From Myxocyprinus asiaticus (Eukaryota > Chordata > Actinopteri > Cypriniformes > Catostomidae), in NCBI RefSeq assembly GCF_019703515.2, contig NC_059372.1, positions 17,202,492-17,266,491 of the forward strand: DNA of 64,000 bases, given 5' to 3'. Shown here piece after piece: positions 1-9,357 of the stretch; the stretch's first letter is position 1; every line of letters starts with the position of its first letter. The notes beneath the pieces were generated by a model that worked only from the letters and a program-made list of their open reading frames with translations, searched no databases and was not told the DNA's origin. A program made the position numbers and the translations under genes.

Positions 1-172
1 ATAAACAATTTTGATACTGTTTGGTCGCCACTTGACTTCCAATGCAAAATCTGGGTTGTGAAGAAAAACCAGTTGAAAACTTGGATTAGAAAACTAAATA
101 CATCTGAATTTGCAGATTAGGTCATTCTAATGTACACTAGCCTATATAGTGATTATGGATATTACTATATAA

Positions 173-696
173 TAGGGCTGGGAAATTGAACCCTTTAATC
201 ATTAGCGATTAATAGTTGACTGTTGAATGGGTTAAAAAAATTTAACAATTAATGCAGCATCTGTTTTTTTTTATTTTATATATATATATATATAAACTTC
301 ATCAAATTAAACTTCAGCATTCAGTTTGTTTTATATCTGTATGTATAGTGTCTAATAATGCATTGGCAATGTACACTTAAGTTTCTCTTGCCCAAAAGCT
401 TAATATATTTGATATGATATTTGTATCAAAGATTTATGTATGAAATGTGTCTAATTAACTTGATCCAGAAAAAACTGAACATTTTAACATGTACATATTT
501 ATATGATAAAAATAAACTATGGCTAACCAATTTCTTGCAAGTTCTTTGAGACAAAGTATAAAGTAAATATATTTATGATTATATTTTAATGTTTGTTTTA
601 ATACCATGATTAATCATGATTAAACGCAATTATTCACAAAAAGCTGTGCGATTAATTAGTTTACTTTTTTTTTTATTGAATTACAGACGAGCCCTA
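173..696. mobile_element. hAT-type non-autonomous element (MITE)
   Basis: The left end reads TAGGGCTGGG and the right end reads CGAGCCCTA, giving a short terminal inverted repeat that starts TAGGGCT. The element is flanked on both sides by the same 8 bases, CTATATAA (165-172 and 697-704). Eight-base duplications and ends of this type are known features of hAT transposons. The 524-bp interior is AT-rich, with several near-palindromic ATTAATCATGATTAA-like stretches, and has no transposase frame. It was therefore presumably mobilised in trans. The perfect duplication makes the boundaries secure; the exact hAT family is not assigned. Confidence 0.8.
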
Positions 697-704
697 CTAT
701 ATAA

Positions 705-2026
705 TTTGTGTGTTTTATAATAATTAGAGGCACAGGTTGACTAATGAAATGTCTTTTAAGGTATATAAGATATAAGCAGAAAAAACATTTAAAGCTTTCT
801 GGATGCAGTTTAAAGACGACAGTGACGCATGAGCCCATCTCTGCTGCTCTTCCATGTGAGATAATATTTCTCTTTGTTTCGGGTACAGGGAGATATCCTC
901 TCACCTCGCACTGTGCTGACAGTCTCATATGAATCACCCTCATTTATTCTGCTGACACTGCAGGTATACAAGAGCCAGAAATGTATTATGCGGCCGTTGG
1001 GAGAGAAGAGCTACGGGTGCTGGAGAGGATCAATAATTAAAAGGTCACACAGAGTGGCTGAACTGATGTTTGTGAGCTATATGAGGAGCTGAGTGTGTCT
1101 GACTGGAATATTGGTGCAGAAGATACAGATAAGATGTGGTTTGTTGGGTTGTGTGGATGGCAACGCTTGGTACACAATGATCTTATTTACTAAGGCACAA
1201 AATTCAATCTAAAAAGCCCTCATTTTATTAACTTTTTCACCTGATATCTAAGATTTATGACAGAGTGGGTGAGATTCTGCATTACAATGCTTATAATCTC
1301 TGAGGATGTTGTGATTTTGTCTATATTCTCTCCCAGAAGATACATTTATTGATCAGATGCTTATGTTTTTTATGAGATTATTGGGGTCTTTTCTCAGTTG
1401 AAAAAATCTGCAAAGCAAGAGACTTCCGCTAAAGTCTCCATTTGATTTACATTTAATCTGACTGATGTCTAGGAGAAACAATTGAGATACAAATTTTTCT
1501 TTCATATTGTCTCACTTATTCACATTTTCTCATCCTTTCTTTTTGGTTAGTGTTTCCTACGATGTGCACACTTTACACAACTAGTCTTGGCAAAGAACAT
1601 AACTTGCCACAGGCTTTTTTCACCTTTCTACCCAGAGCATCCTACTGGACAAAACAGTGGCCATCTTTAGTGATAAAATAATATTTAGTAAACAAATCAT
1701 GCTACAGGCATATTATGATCTGGCCCCTTGTGCCTTCCACAGGAAACTGGAGCAAATCCAACCAACTTCCACATCCCCACCACTCACCCACGCTTTATAG
1801 AAGTATGGTTGCAAGATGATAGAAGTCATATCCACATTGTCTGGGCAGCAGGTTTTCTCATATATTTTCTAATAAATATTATAACAGAGGAAGTATTGGT
1901 CACCCTCCTACATTTTAAGTTTCTCTATCCAATTACATTACAGATGATAGAGCAGTTTAAATGAGAGCTTTCTGTTTTTGTGAATCTGTGTATAGTTCTG
2001 TGCATACAGTATGTCCCTATATGGCC
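705..2026. other. Intergenic sequence without recognisable feature
   Basis: AT-rich single-copy-looking DNA. Short open frames exist on both strands, but none resembles a known protein and none has convincing exon borders. Nothing further is seen here. Confidence 0.5.
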
Positions 2027-2520
2027 TTAAAGGAATGTTCTGGTTTAAATACAAGTTAAGCGCAATCAACAGCATTTGGGGCATAATAATGATTACCACA
2101 AAAAATATTTTTGTCTCACCTCTTATTTAAAAAGCAAAAACCATTTTTTTTTTCTACATGCTAAGGCACTTACACTGGAAGTGAATGGGGCCAGTCCATA
2201 AACTTTAAAATACACAATTTCAAAAGTATAGCAACAAGACAAAGAAAATACATGTTAATGTGATTTTAGTCTGATAAAAACCTCTGTACTAAATTTTAGT
2301 TTGTTAATTGCTCACAGGGTTTATGGCATTACATCATCATGGCAACAAAGTTATAATATTTGATAAAACTTTGCACAAATAAGATTAGCAAGCAATTTTA
2401 TCACACTTAAATCATGTTAGCACATATAATGTTTACATATTGTGGCTAGATACTTTTGAAACAATGTGTATTTTTAGATTTATGGACTGGCCCTATTCAT
2501 TTCCATTGTAAGTGCCTTAA
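2027..2520 (+). repeat. Dispersed TTAA-ended MITE family, copy 1 (right end missing)
   Basis: Starts with TTAAAGGAATGTTCTGG and shares its order of blocks with copies at 35817-36785 and 37793-38275. Shared landmarks are the ACAAGTTAAG block, GGCACTTACA, the sentence-like GAATGGGGCCAGTC block, and CATCATGGCAACAAAG. In the fuller copy both ends are inverted (AAAGGAATATTCC against GGAATATTCCTTTAA), so this is a non-autonomous DNA element. This copy stops at about 2520, where a different repeat begins, so its right terminus is lost. Confidence 0.65.
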
Positions 2521-2806
2521 CCTGTTCACACCAAATCCGTGACGATTTTGCGAGACGAACATCTGACAGAAGGTCTATTTATACTGAGTCCGTACAAAAA
2601 TGAAATGAAAACTATTTCACTCCAGTGCAGTAGACGGCGCTGTTGCGGTGCTGTTGTTATACCAGTCTCCTGTCCGCACCCTTCATCTGTTAGAGATTAA
2701 TATCCTGAACTATGACTGAATGCTGTTAAAGCATTTATTTACCTACTTTAGCATAACTATTTCATTATGTTATTTCCATGCTGTTGATGCATTTTGAGGA
2801 GTATAT
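2521..2806. repeat. Repeat fragment shared with 57285-58205
   Basis: Begins with CTGTTCACACCAAATCCG. Its second half (about 2723-2806) matches 57285-57370 closely: both run from GCTGTTAAAGCATTT through CATTATGTT to GATGCATTTTGAGGAG. The copy near 57-58 kb ends in GGTGAACAGG, the inverse of the start seen here, so the family probably has inverted ends. No coding capacity. Class not assigned. Confidence 0.5.
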
Positions 2807-3020
2807 AACCAAGTCAGTCCACTGTCGGCCATCTTTGAAACGCTCTTGGGAGGCTATTTCCAGTCATGCCAGTGTAGCTCCCATCTACTTGAATGGAGAA
2901 AGACCAAAATCTCCAATACGGTTGGTCAAGATTACGATCAAAGAACATATTTCAAATTAGCAATAAAATATGACAATAAATTGTAATTCTTTACCTCATA
3001 TTCGCTAAAAAACCCTTTGG
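2807..3020 (+). repeat. GGCCATCTTTG repeat family, copy 1 (partial)
   Basis: Shares CAGTCCACTGTCGGCCATCT, TCTACTTGAATGG and GGTTGGTCAAGATTACGATC with copies at 12885-13265 and 32192-32600. The other two copies sit inside inverted-repeat elements, so this unit is a mobile or often-captured module. Here it is cut on the right by a Tc1 end fragment. It has no protein-coding frame. Confidence 0.6.
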
Positions 3021-3044
3021 CTTCATATGATCACTATCCTTAAA

Positions 3045-3152
3045 TAAAAGACTTTTTTTTTTTTTGTTTGCATGATCAGTCATATTTTCAAAATCAGTGC
3101 CAAAATTTCACAATTTCTGCCAGGGTATGCAAACTTTTGAGCACAACTGTAT
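3045..3152 (-). mobile_element. Tc1/mariner terminal fragment
   Basis: Read on the minus strand it begins CAGTTGTGCTCAAAAG, followed by TTTGCATACC, a familiar type of Tc1-like inverted-repeat end in fish, next to a TA dinucleotide at the plus-strand right edge. Only about 100 bp of one end remain; no partner end or transposase is seen. Confidence 0.5.
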
Positions 3153-3544
3153 ATGGTTATATGGGGTTATTTTTGTTTCATATTAACATACAAATAAAAA
3201 GTTGGTTCACAAATAAATTTAATCAGATTCACAAATAAATGTAAGGAGTTTCACAAAAATTCACAAATTCAATTCACAAATAAAAAGAATGATATTTACA
3301 AATATATGTTAGGAGTTTCGCAAAAATAAAGTTAATTCACAAATAAATAAAATAAGATTTGCAAATAAAAAATGTATTTACAAATATATATTTTAACTCA
3401 CAAACATAACTCTGTCCAGCATTCATTTGTAAATCATGCGCATTTATTTGTGGATCGCTACATGCATTTGTCAATTTTGAAACAAATCTATCGTCAAGAT
3501 GTGCACACAATTCTACAAATGGGTGGACTCCACCCATCGTCTAC

Positions 3545-3745
3545 TCAAGCCAATCAGATAACGGCCACATTACTCGGACCAATCGTAGCACATTCTATCT
3601 TCAACCAATCACACTTCATTTTACTATCAGGGCGGGACCAGAATCACAGAGCTCTCATGAGCATGGAATCAAGCACATACAGATAAGCTCCAAGGCCGCA
3701 AACTTTTAAAGAAACGGACACCATCAGAGGAATACTGTGAATTAA
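3545..3745 (+). promoter_or_regulatory. Inward-facing promoter-like cluster in left foldback arm
   Basis: Three CCAAT boxes (3550-3554, 3579-3583, 3605-3609) lie within 60 bp, followed by a GC box GGGCGGG (3630-3636). A possible splice donor, GAATTAAG then GTTTGTATC, lies near 3745. The arrangement resembles a TATA-less vertebrate promoter pointing into the element. It is mirrored in the right arm. Promoter activity is inferred from motifs only. Confidence 0.4.
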
Positions 3746-4270
3746 GGTTTGTATCATTTTCTCTCAGTTATAAACATGTGTAGTGTCTTGTTAAATGTCA
3801 AAAGCTGAAAACTGCCCATTTGTAGAGTGTCCTGATCATTAGATTTATAGCTATCCTGGCTGACTGTATGAGTCTGCAATTTTAATTTTAACCAAGTTTC
3901 TTGACTGAAATGTGTCGTCAAAACCTTTACTTTTAATGTTACATGACCGATCCAAACAGGCATACTACTAGACACTACCAAAGATCAGTAGTACAGATAG
4001 TGCCTTTATAAAACCTGAATCATATTATATGATCTTAGGAGCACAAACCATATATTAATACCCTATATTACAAGTGTACAAGAACTGCCATGGCATTAAT
4101 TTGGTTTCACATTATGTAAATGTATTAAAAATAAATAAATAATTGAAGTAATATTTCAAAGGATTTATATTTTTTAGCACTTAGTGTTATGGCAGACCAA
4201 TCCAATGTTACTCACATGAAATAATTATGTTAACCCTGTAAAACAATGCGTGTTTCACTTATTTACTCAG

Positions 4271-4313
4271 GAAGTATGTGGGCTGTAAGATACAGGAGAA
4301 CAACAACAACAAC

Positions 4314-4350
<37 letters not shown>

Positions 4351-4572
4351 GAGTTGTGAAGATACTGGAGAACTGGTGCTCTCTGCTCCACATCACAAAA
4401 AGATGGAAACAGTTGTTGGACTTTTGTGCTACTGGTGGTAAGACATCACAAAGCTCCATGGCACAATCTTGTTTGTGTAACATGTTCTTTTCTATACAGT
4501 AATGGACTTGTTTTTAATGTGTAACTGTTATTTTTTTCAATAATTTGTGCAGAATGCTCTTACCCTGACTAG
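4271..4572 (+). other. Candidate two-part coding exon inside the foldback element
   Basis: After a good acceptor (TTATTTACTCAG, ending at 4270) an open frame runs to 4437, followed by the donor GTAAGA. A second acceptor (TTTGTGCAG, ending at 4552) would add six codons before TAG at 4570-4572. The frame reads through an AAC/AAT microsatellite as a run of asparagines. It continues into a stretch containing KILENWCSLLHITKRWKQLL. I recognise no family. The splice signals are plausible, but a chance frame cannot be excluded. Confidence 0.25.
4301..4347 (+). repeat. AAC/AAT trinucleotide microsatellite
   Basis: About five AAC units run directly into about ten AAT units. The frame in the surrounding candidate exon is preserved, because the unit length is three. 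Confidence 0.95.
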
Positions 4573-5676
4573 GAGTATCTGTCCCAGACAACTGATACAA
4601 CACCATAACGTGGCAATGAGGATGTTCATGTACAACAAACTCGAGCAAAATGCAAGCACTCCAGTTTTAATGTTCAATTACAGTGTTTGTGTGTGTAAAT
4701 ACGTGTTCTCAAATTTATTGTCTTTTGTAGTTACATGCATGACAACCTGTAATTTGCAACCAAAAATCATACCTTTTAGCCAACAGACTTGCTTTAAAAA
4801 AAACTGTGTGGTGGAGAGAAATTGTGCCCTGTCACTGTAAGGATCCGCCACCAGTCCCAAACCTGAGAGTATAAAATGGCTGCTCATTTGAGTCCATCCA
4901 TTTGTAGTCTCACTACAGTTGAGTGTGAGACAGAAGTGTGAGACAAGTGTGGGGTGAACAGAGTTAGTGCTTGTAGAAAGTTTGCCCAGTGTACATGTGA
5001 TATCAGGAGCGCCATTGGAGTGAGAAAAGAACAAAGACGACTACCAATATGTACTAACTAGTGATTAAAATGGTTTGCCTGGATACAAAGAATGGACCAA
5101 GCCATCTAACCATTGACTCGATGTTTAAAACCGAGTGGCATGAGTAGCAGAAGATTGCTGACCTGCTGAAGTGCTCTGTTGCAGAGTTAAGTTGGATACA
5201 TATGTCTGAAGTGTCAGGTGATCACCTAGGTTTGCTGACCTACTCCATACCTTTGTTTGTGACTCCCTCTGCGTCCTTGAAGCCTCAAACCACACCAAGG
5301 TACATGTAAACTCTCCTAACCAACACCCTCTCATTCTTTGAAATTATGCACAAGTGAGAATTTAACCTTTTTTGTATGTGTATTTGAGTTAAAACAAAAC
5401 TGTGTTCATTTTAACATATTGTGTAGCAGGTGGCTTAGAGCTATACAGGGTCAAATTACACTTTGTGACAGGTCTAATCCTGTCTGGTGCCAGAATTTAT
5501 TTGTTCAATTATTATAATTTAATTGAATTATTTATTTACATTTATTCTGGGGGCTGCCACCATTACAACAGACACTCTTTAAAACATATTTACCTCAAAA
5601 TGCCTTGATAGAACTGAAAACATTTGTCAACTAAATGACAAAAAATATTTGTCAAATGAGATGAATCTTAATGTAT
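4573..5676. other. Unassigned interior of the foldback element
   Basis: Lies between the candidate exon and the L2-like insertion. Short open frames occur on both strands, for example around 4678-5034 on the minus strand, but none matches a protein family I know. It may hold decayed element-specific exons. Confidence 0.4.
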
Positions 5677-6977
5677 CAGAATCAGAATCAGCTTTATTGC
5701 CAAGTATGCTTACACATATAAGAAATTTGTCTTGGTGACAGGAGCTTCCAGTGTACAACAATACAAAAACAATCAAAAACAGCAGCAAGACATAGATAAT
5801 AATAAAAGATCATAAATAATTATACATATACGTACATACACACACATACATAGTGCAAATCTAATACAAATCTGTTATCTGTTATGTACAATGCAAATAT
5901 TATCTGTTATGTACATTGCAAATGTTCTTTTTTTTTTTTTTCTGAGGAATTAAATGGCAGAAGAGGTTGGATGTGTTGGATAAATATAAAAAAGACTAAA
6001 CTGTGTATTGCACATAGTTATTGCTCAATGGGGCAGTTTTAACTGTTCATGAAATGGATAGCCTGAGGGAAAAAATTTTTCCTGTGCCTGACGGTTCTGG
6101 TGCTCAGAGCTCTGAAGCGTCGGCCAGAAGGCAACAGTTCAAAAAGGTAGTGAGCAGGTTGAGTGGGGTCCAGAGTGATTTTTACAGCCTTTTTCCTCAC
6201 TCTGGAAGTGTATAGTTCTTGAAGGTGGGGCAGGGGGCAACCAATAATCCTCTCAGCAGTCCGAACTGTCCTTTGTAGTCTTCTGATTTCTGATTTCGTA
6301 GCTGAACCAAACCAGACAGTTATTGAAGTGCAGAGGACAGAATCAGTGACTGCTGCGTAGAACTGTATCTGCAGCTCCTGTGGCAGGTTGAATTTCCTCA
6401 GCTGGTGAAGGAAGTACAACCTCTGCTGGGCCTTTTTCACAATGGAGTCAATGTGTGTCTCCCACTTCAGGTCCTGTGAGATGGTAGTGCCCAGGAACCT
6501 GAATGACTCCACTGCTGCCACAGTGCTGTTTAGAATGGTGAGGGGGGTCAGTGTTGGGGTGTTCCTCCTAAAGTCCACAATCATCTCTACCGTTTTGAGC
6601 GTGTTCAGCTCAATGTTGTTTTGACTGCACCAGACAGCCAGCTGTTCAAACTCCCTTCTGTATGCAGACTCATCGTCATCTCGGATGAGGCCGATGACTG
6701 TGGTGTCGTCTGCAAACTTCAGGAGCTTGACAGAGGAGTCCTTGGCGATGCAGTCGTTGGTGTAGAGGGAGAAGAGTAGTGGGGAGAGCACACATCCCTG
6801 GGGGGCACCAAAGCTGATTGTACAGGTGCTGGAAGTGAGTTTCCCCTGTCTGACAAGCTGCTGCCTGTCTGTCAGAAAGCTGGTAATCCACTGACAGATA
6901 GACATGGGAACAGAGAGTTGTAATTTATTCTGGAGTATAGCTGGGATGATGGTGTTGAAAGCCGAACTGAAGTCCAC
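5677..6977 (-). mobile_element. 5'-truncated L2/CR1-like LINE
   Basis: The minus strand carries the C-terminal half of a reverse transcriptase (6039-6977), then about 360 bp of 3' untranslated sequence. It ends in a short-repeat tail that reads AATCAGAATCAG on the plus strand. LINE copies of this clade end in short tandem repeats rather than a long poly-A, which fits. The 5' side stops abruptly at 6977, as expected of incomplete reverse transcription. I saw no clear target duplication. Confidence 0.75.
6039..6977 (-). pseudogene. LINE reverse transcriptase, C-terminal part (5'-truncated)
   Basis: An uninterrupted 312-codon frame. It starts within the RT palm (DFSSAFNTI, matching the A motif D-x-S-x-A-F), then has the [16 protein letters not shown] block and the catalytic FADDT box. 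Next come [21 protein letters not shown], and a C-terminal region with [13 protein letters not shown] and [15 protein letters not shown]. This order is typical of L2/CR1-group elements in fish. The endonuclease and the N-terminal RT are missing, so it cannot act alone. The first methionine is only the point where the frame opens, not a true start. The open frame over 300 codons suggests a fairly recent insertion. Confidence 0.8.
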
Positions 6978-6981
6978 AAAA

Positions 6982-7140
6982 ATTTATATTCGTATTCATG
7001 TTGTTCCAAACCTAAACGACTTACTTTCTTCTGTGGGAGGAACTCAAAAGGAGATGGAATAATGATAGGGACTGACAGCCTCGCTTTTATTTTCGGCCTC
7101 ATTAGCAGCATCTACATTTTATAGTGTATTTTCATATTCC
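6982..7140. repeat. Fragment of the ATAGTTCACCC-type MITE
   Basis: Contains CATGTTGTTCCAAACC, ACTTTCTTCTGTGG and a GGGACTGACAGCCTC block. These also occur in the MITE at 53879-54825. Both ends of the MITE are absent here, so only an internal part survives beside the LINE 5' end. Confidence 0.5.
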
Positions 7141-7240
7141 ACAGAAGAAACTAGATTATACAGGTTTTTTTTTAAAAAAAACACGAAGGTGACTAAATTA
7201 CAGAATTTTCATTTTTAAGTAAGTCAACCCAAATAGAATG

Positions 7241-7441
7241 TTACAGTTTATTAAAATTTTGTATTGCACTTTCATTTCAAGACATGACATTGTAACATAA
7301 AAGAAATCAGACATATCAGAAAAATAAAGAATATCATATAACACATTTTAAAAGTTGTCCTATATTGGAGCTGGAACCACTGAGTTTTGGAGCAGGTGAG
7401 TCAAGTGCTCAAAGTTGATGGGCAGTACACAGGGGAAACAT
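7241..7441 (-). other. Candidate terminal exon on the minus strand of the foldback element
   Basis: On the minus strand, acceptor GTTTTTCAG ends at 7442. The frame after it stays open to TAG at 7360-7362 and contains LPINFEHLTHLLQNSVVPAP. An AATAAA signal follows (plus-strand TTTATT at 7247-7252). It lies just inside the right arm and would be reached by transcripts from the promoter-like cluster there. The frame is only about 26 codons, so it may be chance; no family recognised. Confidence 0.2.
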
Positions 7442-7917
7442 CTGAAAAACATGGCAATAACCTATGAGTCAATTATCACTGTCAGAACATGAAGCTGTAT
7501 TTTAGAAAGGGACCCCATCATAGTACCTCCTAAAACATTCACACAAAAGTGCTAAAATGCAAAATTCTAATAAATATTACCTTACAACTGCTTTTATTAA
7601 ATATATTAACATAATATGAAACCAAATTATTGCCATGGCAGATCTTGTACACTGTGTAATATAGGGCATTCATTTATGGCTTGTGCTAAGGTCATCTAAT
7701 ATGATTCATGTTTTATTAAGGCACTATCTGTACTACTGATCTTTTGTGGTGTCTAGTAGTGTGTCTGTTTGGGTCTGCCATGTAACATTAAAAGTAAATG
7801 TTTTGACGACACATTTCAGTCAAGAAACTTGGTTAAAATTAAAATAGCAGACTCATACAGTCAGTCAGGTTAGCTATAAAGCTAATGATCAGGACACTCT
7901 ACAAATGGGCAATTTTC

Positions 7918-8699
7918 CGATTAACATTTTTTTTTATTGATTCAACCATTAAATATATACATAGCAGAACACACATATACAGAATCAATATACAACCCCC
8001 ACTACCCCCCACCCCCCAATCCCCCACCCGACCCCCAACAACACCCCAGTGGTCACACAACCATAGACACACAACAAAAATAAATTAATTAATTAATACA
8101 AAAATAAAAATAAAATAAAATAAATAAAACAATCACACACATAAAACCCCTACACCTCTCTCCACTGTCCCTCCCAGAGAGCCCTCCAAAAAAGACAGAT
8201 ATCTGCCCCACTTCTTCGCAAACATGTCCAGACTCCCCAGTCTTCTGGATACCCCCACCTCAAGAGCTGCCACTCTGGCCATCTCTGAACATCTTTTTCA
8301 ACATCTGTCACTCTTGTAAACATCTCAGAGAATTTTGTTTCCATCGCCGTAATTGATCGCCGTATTACAGCGAGATCTTCCAAGTCAGCAACAACCTTCG
8401 TCAGCATTACCGACATGTTGGACAGTTGATGCTGAATTTCATCTACCGACGTGCCATCCAAATCGAGTCCCCGTCTCACAGTCCCGCTAGAGCCTCAGCT
8501 TGAACATGTAAGTGTCTTTTAATGTCTCCAGAGTCTGAGGATTTTGACTTCTTTGCCATGTTTACCTCAAAGAGCAAGTATGTAATTGGGTGTATCGAAT
8601 CTCACCAGATTATAACATGAAAATAATGAAAAAACTAGCAAAGTTTGCAGAGCTCGTGTCTCACACGTCTGCTTCTCAGATGGTGTCCCCGGAAAGCCC
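7918..8699 (-). mobile_element. Internally deleted L1 derivative (ORF1 start joined to ORF2 end)
   Basis: Flanked by a perfect 16-base target duplication, CAAATGGGCAATTTTC (7902-7917 and 8700-8715). The minus-strand 5' end matches the 5' region of the long L1 copies in this window (GAGCTCTGCA, TTTGCTAG). ORF1 begins and contains AMLTKVVADLEDLA-like and SITAMETKF blocks. At about 8285-8300 the sequence jumps to the last 45 or so codons of ORF2 (SRRLGSLDMFAKKWG in one frame), the G-rich 3' untranslated region and an AATAAA-ended tail. Roughly 5.4 kb of the parent is missing. It was either retrotransposed in this form or deleted later. Confidence 0.8.
8150..8479 (-). pseudogene. Fused ORF1/ORF2 remnant in the deleted L1 derivative
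   Basis: The first 65 or so codons match the N-terminal coiled-coil part of L1 ORF1 as seen at 41206-41682 (shared VVADLEDLA and RSITAMETKF). The remaining codons come from the ORF2 C-terminus but in the wrong frame. It therefore encodes at most a short ORF1 coiled-coil piece and no nucleic-acid-binding or enzymatic domain. Confidence 0.7.
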
Positions 8700-8816
8700 C
8701 AAATGGGCAATTTTCAGCTGTCAACATTTAACAAGACACTACACGTTTATAACTGAGAGAAAATAATACGAACCTTAAATCACAGTATTCCTCTGATGAC
8801 GTCCGTTTCTTTAAAA

Positions 8817-8965
8817 GTTTGCAGTCTTATCTGTATGTGCTTATCTGTATGTGCTTGATTCCATGCTCATGAGAGCTCTGTGATAGTAAAATGAAGTGTG
8901 ATTGGTTGAAGATAGAACGTGCCACAATTGGTTTGAGTAATGTGGCCGTTATCTGATTGGCTTGA
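8817..8965 (-). promoter_or_regulatory. Inward-facing promoter-like cluster in right foldback arm
   Basis: Mirror image of the left-arm cluster. Three ATTGG boxes (CCAAT on the minus strand) lie at 8901-8905, 8927-8931 and 8956-8960. All three survive in both arms despite drift elsewhere. The GC box of the left arm is not intact here. Confidence 0.35.
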
Positions 8966-9357
8966 GAACGATGGGTGGAGTCCACCTATTTGTAGATTTG
9001 TGTGCACATCTTGACGCTAGATTTGTTTCAAAATCGACAAATGCGTGTAGCGATCCGCAAATGCACAGGAAGTGATCCACAAATAAATGCTGGACAGAAC
9101 TGTGTTTGTGAGTTAAAAATATATTTGTAAATATTTTTTTTTATTTGCAAATCTCATTTTATTTATTGTGAATTCACTTTATTTTTGTGAAACTCCTAAC
9201 ATATTTATAAATCTCATTCTTTTTATTTGTGAATTCATTTCATTTTTGTGAAACTCACATTTATTTGTGGATCTCATTCAATTTATTTGTGAACCAGCAT
9301 TCTAACTGTAAATCTCTTTCCATTTGTATGTTAATATGCAACAATTCTATCTCCATA

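Larger units (their letters stand above)
3153..9357. mobile_element. Large foldback element with ~1-kb inverted arms
   Basis: The left arm (3153-4190) is repeated in inverse orientation as the right arm (7548-9357). Matching landmarks include CATATTAACATACAAAT at both outer edges, the GTGGAGTC/GACTCCAC block, AATCAGATAACGGCC, CATGAGCATGGAATCAAGC, AAACTGCCCATTTGTAGAG, CCATGGCA and TTTTAGCACTT at the inner edges. The outer 250 bp of each arm are degenerate repeats of CACAAATAAA, as in subterminal transposase-binding arrays. The right arm is split by an L1 derivative (7918-8699), and the interior by an L2-like LINE (5677-6977) and a MITE piece. No transposase was recognised and no clear target duplication was found at the outer edges. 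This could be a non-autonomous DNA transposon with very long inverted repeats; the superfamily is unknown. Confidence 0.7.

Noticed and set aside
3180..3420. Regularly spaced CACAAATAAA words resembling a CRISPR array
   Set aside because: Units are degenerate, spacing is irregular and short, the host is a vertebrate, and the array is mirrored in the right arm. These are subterminal transposon repeats.
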